A stretch of 64,000 bases of DNA from Abelmoschus esculentus. Taxonomy: Eukaryota; Streptophyta; Magnoliopsida; Malvales; Malvaceae. The notes beneath the pieces were generated by a model. It was not told where the DNA came from. It saw only the letters and a list, made by a program, of their open reading frames with translations, and searched no databases. The position numbers were made by a program, and so were the translations under genes. Shown here in pieces: positions 56,616 through 64,000 of the stretch (position 1 is the stretch's first letter; the number at the start of each line of letters is the position of its first letter). The stretch spans positions 8,425,001 to 8,489,000 of the forward strand of contig JAUCBN010000028.1 in assembly GCA_035048815.1 (NCBI GenBank). The letters run 5' to 3'.

Positions 56616-59600
56616 TGTAACCCCTTAGCCCGGCCTAGACGGAACCGGTACTACAGGGTTACACGGGGAATATCAAACCAAACCCGCGAAGGTTCGATTC
56701 GATAAACAACCCTAAAGCCGCTATATTTTTTTATTATTATCTTACCTAGATGCGCAATCTTTTTCCTACGTGACAAGGTCTCACACAAAGCATTAACGGT
56801 AACACATTAACTAAAAACAAATATCCGATTAAACACTTGAGTAGAATAAGGACCAAAACGTAAAACTTTTAAATTTAATTAGTAAAGTAGAAATTCTTTC
56901 CATCAATATTCAATTAAACATACAAGAGTTCCTCATAGCAAATTTCAACTTAAACGGATCATTCTATCATCATCAATTGCATGTTCTTTTAATTTAGGGA
57001 CCAAAATGTAAATCTTCCAAAATATAAGGACTTCATCCAAATTAGGATTACCATCTTGAAATTAAATCAACTTTATACTTGCATGCAAAATTTCAGCTCA
57101 AAATAACATCGGTAAGCACCTTAATAGAATAAAGGAAGATATCTGGGACTAAAGTGTAATTTCTAGCAACTTTCAATTTTTGGTGATCAAAGGTTTCGAA
57201 ACCTTCCCAAAGGTTTCGAAACTTTTTTTAAAAGGTTTTGAAACTTTCCTGGAAAGTTTCGAAACTTTTCGCGTCCAGTAGCTATCCAGAATTGAAACTA
57301 CCCTCAAGGTTTCGAAACCTTGTGAAGGTTTCGAAACTATTTGACAAAGGTTTCGGAACCTTCACCCAAAGTTTTTGAAACTTTGGGTCTGGAACAAAAA
57401 GTTTCGTTACACTAAGTGCATACCAATTACTCAATACTCAACCATTAATTAAATCCACTAAAGGCATCAATCCTAGGCAGATTTAGTAACATATGGTACA
57501 TAATCAACAATGACACGGACATCAATCAAGCTATAGGCATGCTCTCTAGGAAATGATTAACAACATATCAATCATGATAGTACATGCTTCAACAATCCAA
57601 ACAATTCCAAATTTCAACGAATAAAAATCAAACAATAATGGTCTTATTACAATATAAACCAAAGCCTAAGTACACACTCCTCACATAGGTTGGGTTACAC
57701 ATTGCCTTGCCCAATTTGTTTGCCAAAAACATACCAAATTCAAAGTGATTCTTTCCCTTGGTTTCCTTGCCTCGAACGAAGCCCCAAGTGCCTTTATTTT
57801 TCTGCAAGGGTGAAAAGAGAGCTTAAGCAAACTTGCTTAGTGAGGAAGATCTACACAAATTATCAATACATCAATTTAAAACCATGTTGAAACCATAATT
57901 TGCAATACATTGTCAAAACATGCATGCTAACATCTCATGCTCATAATCTTTAAACCATATGCATCCTTGAGTTTACATAACCTTGTCAAAACAATTTATA
58001 AATGAGGCACAATCTTCTTCTCAAATTCATGTATGTATATTGGCATTCTAGTGACCACTTTAATGTAAACCTTGAGTTCACCGAATACACGGATCCATTG
58101 TTAGAGACCATAGTCCCGTCATGACACGAAGTCACCATTGACATGACACGAAGTCACCATTGACATGACACGAAGTCACCATTAGCACTACCACGTACGA
58201 TTGGACACATAGTCACCCTTGTTACGTGTAGGCGGCTCTACCACACACGGTTAGACACAAAGTCACCCTTGTTTATGTGTAGGCGGCTCTACCACGCACG
58301 GTTGGACACAAAGCCATCCTTGTTGCGTGTAGGCAGTATTCTGTATTCTCAATTTTGTTTATAGTGCACTTAAGACAATCCTAATGAGATGTCATTCGTA
58401 TTTGAATCTAAAGTTAGTGTCACTAAGCCAATATCATAATCAAATGTGCATGATAACTTGCTTCTCATAATGCATGCATAATATGTTCAACAAATGAACC
58501 AAAAGCCATGCCCAAAGACACCATCATGTATAAGGCAATTAACCATATTGTATTCTAAATCATATAACTTGCTGCTGATAATGCATGCATAATATGTTCA
58601 ACAAATGAACCAAAAGTCATGCCCAAAGGCACCATCATATATAAGGCAAATAACCATATTGTATCCCAAATCATTTCTCATAATTTTTCATAGTCATGGA
58701 TGCTAAATAAGCTATGCATTTCAGTAAGTAATTCTCATGTATGCACCATTTCAAAACATAATCATGCATTTTTATAAATCTCATTGCATTACCAACATAA
58801 TGCATTTATCAAATGTAGCCGAAACTCATATCGGCTTATCAAAAACATTTACTTTACTTACTCTTAAACTATGGAAGGTTTTCACACTCTTCCATAGTCC
58901 CCAAAACAGAACCGTACTAAACGCGGATCGTTTTAAATCCGTAATCACTCACCAACAAGCGAAACGAGCTTTTGCCGCTATCCGATGATCGCACCAACGC
59001 ACCAGCACTCAAGCTTCTTCTCGTACCTCTTCTACAACATTAAAAATAGATCATTATCACATCATAACATGCTCAAACCAACAGCCATAACCGATCACCG
59101 TTAAACTACCGAAAACTTAGCCGAAAAGACCGTAAACTAAGCCGGAACGCATCTGAACAACATCAGCCCAAACTTAACGAATCTAATATCTAATCCACTT
59201 CAATTATGATCCAAAAACACATCCAAACCATCCTTATATCTCCAACAACATTAAAGCATCTAAAACAGCCCATAAAACAACCGAAAAGTACCTTAAAACT
59301 ATACCGATTGTATTATTCCGAGATCAAATTAATGTGCTATCAAATCAAGACTCAATTAATCATTTAATTAAAATTAAAACACAGTTAAATCCATCTAATT
59401 CCAGCATTGAATGAGATCCAAATAGATTTCACAAAAACATTCACAAAATCACTAGATCTAACATTAAAAACATAGAATCAAGTTTTTATTAAAAGATTAG
59501 CAAGCTAATACTTGGGAATTTCAATAAAGAACCTTAGAAAAGAATAAAAATCCATAAAATTACCTTAAAGATCTATTCACCAAAAAGATGTAATTTCCTC

Positions 59601-60200
59601 TTCTTGATTCCTTGCAATTTGATGTTGATTTGATAAAATTGATGCTTAGGTTTTGTAAAGAATGGAAAGATGATGAAAATGATGTAATCTTTATGGAAAA
59701 AGATGCAAAAATCAGCAAGGAATTGAAGAGAAAAGATGAGAGAAAATGGAGAAAAAATGAGAGAAAAAGTAGTTTTGAGAGAAAATGATTAAAAATCTCT
59801 AATTAAAATAATAAAAATACATTTTGGTGAATAAATCATTATTAAAAATTAGAAATGGGTTTATGGCCCTCTAAGGATTCTAAGTTTAGCTTGCTTTTCA
59901 ATTTAGTCACTAAAACATGTAATTTTTTCAAAAATTACAAAATAAGTCCTCCAATTTTTCCAAAAATTACAAATTAGTCATTTATGCATAATTAAGCATA
60001 ATTAAAAATCAATATAAAGTCCAAATTATTTTCTTTTAATATTGAAACATATTTTCAATATTTTAAACCATATTCCAAAATTATTATTTTCCCTAATTAA
60101 AATATTCTTATTTATTTTTCCCCGGAATAATAAACCGGAGAACCCGATTCGACCCGAATCGAATTCTCCAAACTACTAACCCCAAAATTGGGATGTTACA
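56616..60200 (-). repeat. H 5' LTR
   Basis: 3585 bp, very similar to 48616-52184. Differences include one extra TTTCGAAAC unit near 57315-57335 and one extra 22-bp unit near 58140-58185. Confidence 0.93.
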
Positions 60201-60204
60201 GATA

Positions 60205-60968
60205 TGATCCAACTCTCCAACTAGTGTTGTAGAGAGAAGCTTTGATTATCCCGACCCTAAAAAAACTAGACTTTGTCTCTTGAATGCTTTCTTGAAGATA
60301 AGAGATGAATGAGATGGTTAAAGAATGGTATGGAACCTTGAAAGTATAATGGACGGTGTAAGGGATGGAAATGAAGGGATATATTATTTTTATAATGTGT
60401 TTGGGATGATGGTGTGATACAATCGTAATCAACACTAATTTCTTTATGGTTTGATCACATCATTAAAGATCCTCAAGATTGATTATAAGGAAGTTCTACT
60501 TTACTTTATCTTCTATTATCTAACTTATGCATTCTATAATTTCACAAACATACTTTTCCTATTTAAGTGATGTTTTGTGATTGTATAACCATATCTTTAT
60601 AATTATTCTAAGTGAGTTAATTCTTAATATTAGCTAAACTGCATTGTTTCTAGCTCATTTTAGCTTATTTTAATTTATTTTAGCTTACATATTGTTTACT
60701 TATTGTTTAAGCTATTTTAAGTAAAAAGATAACAGTCCTAGTAAGCTTAAAGACATCTTCAAGGGTAGCTCAAAGTAACTTGGGAAGACTTATGGTAGCT
60801 TGGAACAACTTAAGGACATCTCAAATGCTTGGAATTGCATAGGAGCTTAAGGAAGGCTTATTTCAGCTCGTGAACTTAAAGGAACTACAGCACCCTAAAT
60901 AGGGCCAGGAAAGAATCACAATCAAGATATTAATCAATTGATAACTAAATTAATCAATTGAAAGAATA
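60205..60968 (-). repeat. J 5' LTR remnant
   Basis: Its left end (TGATCCAACTCTCCAACTxxTxTTGTAGAGAGAA) matches the left end of the J 3' LTR at 36107. The rest contains AGCTT/AGCTC-rich sequence. It is cut at 60968 by the E-type LTR. Confidence 0.5.
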
Positions 60969-63766
60969 TGATACGAGGTAGCCTATCGAAATAGACTTTC
61001 TTCATATGTTACAGATCTAGGAATGTTGTAAGTATGTTCTCACAACAAGAACAACATAAAAACAACAATGAATCAAAGTTATAATCAGGATGGAATTAGG
61101 AAATAAAGGAAAGAACGAAAATAAGAAGAAAAGAAAGAAAAAGATGGTGTTTTGATAGATTTTAAAACGAGGAAGATAAATGCTTCAAGAAACATCCATG
61201 GTAGTAACTCGAACATTCAACATTGGGGAATTATGTTGCTGGATTTAAAATGAAATGATAAACTCGAAAGAACCTACACAATCTATGAAGCAAACCTGAA
61301 TCGAATATGTTTAACGTTAAAAGGACTTCCACCCTCTATATAGTAATCTAGGAACCCGAAGTATCAAAAGTTTAACAATAAAAAATAAGTTTGAATGTCA
61401 GAAAGTTCTAAAAAGAACTAAAGAAGAGAAAAACTCTCAATTATAATTTTATTTTGAAGTGTGTAACTGATGCGTATGGTATAAGCGCAATTTGAGTGCA
61501 AGTGTACACGTCGCCAAGTAATAAAATGATAAGTATATCGTGTATCGTCTCCACAGGGATTGGTATACTTAATATGTCTTCACTAGTTCCCTTGCTCCTG
61601 AAAAGAAAGTAAAAACACAAATAAGTTGATTTGTTTAACTAACTAATAATTAAATAACAAAACATAAAATAAAAGGTTGAAGACGATTATAGAGAAAGTA
61701 TATAGGATCCAATTGCGTCAATTAGTGGATTCAATTGATCTTCTTCTTGTCCAATGCAATCACACAACACTGCTTTCACTGTACTGCAGATAAAGACTCG
61801 GTAGTATTGGTGTTCTCTGCCGCGGGAATCTCTTGCTCTTGGGTAAAGGCATCAAATTTCAGCAAAGTGTCCGTAAGTGACTCCGCTCATCTCTGAGTCA
61901 AAGTGTTGTTGATGACCAGTCCTTGACGATACCTCTCGGCGTAAATCAACGATAACCACCAACCAATCTAACACTTCTTTTAGTTGTTGAAACTCTTAAC
62001 CTATCTCTAGGCCGAGTTAGTGTCTACAACACCGTACTTATCTCTTTCGTGAATCTACACCTTTCGATGCTAGATAAATAGATTACTTGTAAACTTCCCT
62101 CTCGAGCTTGAATGCAAGAACAAAGAATGACAATAGGATAAGCAAACTTTGATATTATTATTGCATAAGAACAAAGATACAAGAATCAATCTTCTCTCAC
62201 TAATATCGACAACCTTCACCTATCCCTAAGAAGTTTAGAACATATTATCGTGAAGTACAATTCTTGGGGAGAAGGATTTCTCTAAAAATCGGCTCTTCTA
62301 ATAATATGGCCGGCTAGGGTATAAATAGTCTTAATCTAGGGCAAACCTTTCCTAAATAGACTTCTACTTGGAGTAAGAAACAAGTCTTGTTCAAGGAATC
62401 TGATATTTCTAAGTTTGCCGCCTTTTAGAAGGGTTTTCCCGCTTGGTCTTTGACTTGGGCTTTTAGCGCGCTAGCCTAATCCAATTTGTGCACTGCATCT
62501 TCCAGAATGTTCTCTATATTTTTATCTTTCATTGCGCCTTCATTATTGGTACTGCCACACTAGATTCTGCCATGGCCTTGTCTTCTACCTCGGTCTCAAT
62601 ATTGCTTTTTTGCCGCTTCTATCCTAGATATTCCTGCATGTACGAAATATGTAATAATATCTGCATTCTCTATAAATATTGACTTTGTAAGTAATGATAA
62701 CAGAATATCCAGTATTTGCGCAAAGAGTTCATAATTCGGTTCAAGTTGGTGTATAATAGATGCATAAAGTACTATAAGAAGGGTAGTAAATAACTGCCTT
62801 TTAGGCACTCATCAGTAACCTTGTGTTTACAAAAGTTAGAAAATATATATGAAAGAAAAGGAGGCTTCGAATTTGAATATATGGCTACAAATAAAAGAAA
62901 ATTTTGAATTCAAATGCCAAATAACCTCTCCTAGGCGTCCAACCATCTTAGCCACAAGTTTTGGCACAATAAACATGTGCTAATTTGTTTGAATTTGAAC
63001 ATAAACTACTCTGCCTTAACCAAATTGCCTCCTAGTACTTAAAAATAAGTGTTGTGTTTGCCTTGCACTCCCTTGAATACCCACACATGTGCGCAAGGCT
63101 CCCATGTGTGTCTCACATGCATGGCACATGACAAGGACACCTTCCCTTCGTGTAGGATAGGTTTTAGCGGCCATCGGTCACTTCAGCTTGAGTTGAGCTA
63201 GTTGGAAATTGAGTTAAGCTGAAACGAGCTAGCTAAGAGTGTTAGGAGCTGACATTAGGTTAGAGCTAATCCTTTGAGCTGCCTCGAGCTAAGGTGAGTT
63301 ATGTGCACTCCGTTGAGCTTCTTTCGAGCTAAGATTAAGTCCTTAATTTACTTCCCTTTATTGTACCAATATGAAAATAATGCAAACATATTTAAAAAGC
63401 ATCGCAAACTTATTGAAAACATTCAAGTAAGCTATAAAACAATGCAACATTATTGTTTAGGCACACAATGAGTTGACATAAGAATGCAAATACGATTATG
63501 AACTATAATACTTATTGAAAAACACATAGTACTTAGTATATACAATGCACACACTAATATACTTAATAAGACTAATGCAAATGTCAAATTTCAGTATATA
63601 ACACATTATAGAGCTTATATTCTAAGGCACAAATTGTATTAAATGATTAAAAAACTTGTAAACACTTAAGAGAAAAAACTTTCATAAAATGCTTCACCCT
63701 AGAATTGGTGATTGGTGATGGGGTCAAGATCTTCATAATCAGATGTAGATGTGCTCATAGATATGC
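60969..63766 (-). repeat. E-type 3' LTR, interrupted by a solo LTR
   Basis: Minus strand TGATGTGAGCATATC at 63766 to CTACCTCGTATCA at 60969, about 1446 bp without the solo LTR and its duplication. The purine tract before its start marks it as the 3' LTR of an element that continues to the right of the window. Confidence 0.75.
61468..62814 (-). repeat. Solo LTR, Athila type (E4 family)
   Basis: 1347 bp, minus strand TGATGAGTGCCTAAAAGG to CATACGCATCA. Perfect target duplication GTAAC at 61463-61467 and 62815-62819. Closely similar to the E4 LTRs over its length. Confidence 0.92.
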
Positions 63767-63777
63767 TCACATCATCC
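63767..63777 (-). other. Polypurine tract of the right-edge element
   Basis: Minus strand AAAGAAGGGGA before the LTR; overlapping codons read IKEGDDVS, a gypsy pol end like that of J. Confidence 0.65.
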
Positions 63778-64000
63778 CCTTCTTTAATGCAATTTATCCC
63801 CCAAATCAATTATCACTATAAAGGGAAAAAACTTTGACTTCTGCTTGGCGGAGAACTTCCTAAACTTTGACTTAGAACAAATGCCATACGTTCGATACAT
63901 GTAACCCCCTAAATCCGAACCAAAAGAAATAGGTCGAATCTAAGAAGTAACATTTAAAAACTTTACCCTTAAAAAACAATTTTAAAAATTATACTTTAAT
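63778..64000 (-). other. 3' interior of the right-edge element, with a possible LTR start
   Basis: No domain is recognised. At 63900 TGTAACCCCCTAAATCCGAA resembles the start of the F/H LTRs; it may be another insertion but runs off the window. Confidence 0.3.

Larger units (their letters stand above)
48616..60200 (-). mobile_element. H: Ty3/gypsy chromovirus-like element (Tekay/Del type)
   Basis: 11.6 kb on the minus strand: 5' LTR 56616-60200, interior 52185-56615, 3' LTR 48616-52184, perfect target duplication GATAT (48611-48615, 60201-60205). The primer site is for initiator tRNA-Met and the 3' end reads through KFRERNFLKRG into an AGAGGGGGAGA purine tract, as in Del/Tekay elements. The only coding parts recognised are the end of RNase H and the integrase. 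The interior is short for a complete gag-pol. Confidence 0.88.

Noticed and set aside
49672..58988. Pairs of similar ORFs at 49672/57690 and 50697/58737
   Set aside because: They are the same LTR sequence read twice; similarity comes from the LTR duplication and the frames are interrupted in F.
60205..64000. LTR-interior-LTR-interior-LTR tandem array sharing the LTR at 60205-63766
   Set aside because: The E-type LTR has its own end at 60969 that matches the end of the solo E-LTR at 47950, so an E element inserted into the J 5' LTR explains the polypurine tract at 63767 without a tandem array.

Overview
This window is plant nuclear DNA, most likely dicot heterochromatin. I found no intact host gene. 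Nearly all of it is long terminal repeat (LTR) retrotransposons inserted into one another and decayed by stops, frameshifts, deletions and solo-LTR formation. Evidence for a plant: Athila-type Ty3/gypsy elements primed by tRNA-Asp, a SIRE/Maximus-like Ty1/copia element, a chromovirus-like Ty3/gypsy element with 3.5 kb LTRs, and 5-bp target-site duplications (TSDs) at almost every insertion. The species cannot be named from the sequence.

Left nest (1-34506). The host of the nest is a minus-strand copia element: 5' LTR at 33331-34506, gag N-terminus at 27344-27488, gag C-terminus and protease at 1-1375, with pol beyond the left edge. Two Athila-type elements sit in it: E4 (27547-33293, TSD TTAAT) in the copia leader and E1 (1376-27338, TSD GCCAT/ACCAT) in copia gag. 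E1 is the only one with a full set of pol domains (gag, protease, RT, RNase H, integrase), all broken. E1 is itself split by E2 (4986-14170, TSD GCGAC/ACGAC) at the protease active site, and by E3 (15808-21654, TSD CCACT) between RT and RNase H. E2, E3 and E4 lack most or all of pol. E2 and E3 carry an extra 3' reading frame (ORF3) resembling the 'putative plant transposon protein' family.

Right nest (34507-64000). An old minus-strand gypsy element (J: 3' LTR 36107-38706, protease 39861-40284, leader and primer-binding site 47951-48607, 5' LTR remnant 60205-60968) has received several insertions: an Athila-type solo LTR (36568-37904, TSD CAATT); a solo LTR called E-LTR (40286-47950), which contains a 3.5 kb solo LTR (F, 40592-46749, TSD TGTTT), which contains a small LTR element G (43332-45968, TSD AACAT); and a complete LTR-to-LTR chromovirus-like element H (48616-60200, TSD GATAT). 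At the right edge an E-type 3' LTR (60969-63766), interrupted by another Athila-type solo LTR (61468-62814, TSD GTAAC), leads into an element that continues off the window.

The most interesting content: (1) element G, 2.6 kb, whose whole interior is one 673-codon frame with a single TGA, starting with an RRM like that of polypyrimidine-tract-binding proteins, apparently a captured host gene; (2) a triplet of equally spaced hairpins in the 3' UTR of E2 and E3 with a compensatory base-pair change; (3) a palindromic word on the scaffold TGC-n4-GCA scattered through the Athila-type elements in family-specific versions; (4) a recurring gag-protease-ORF3 architecture without pol, with a TATA box upstream of ORF3 and a second polypurine tract about 0.75 kb before the 3' LTR. 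Boundaries were read by eye from repeat pairs and TSDs; family names come from recognised motifs, not from searches.
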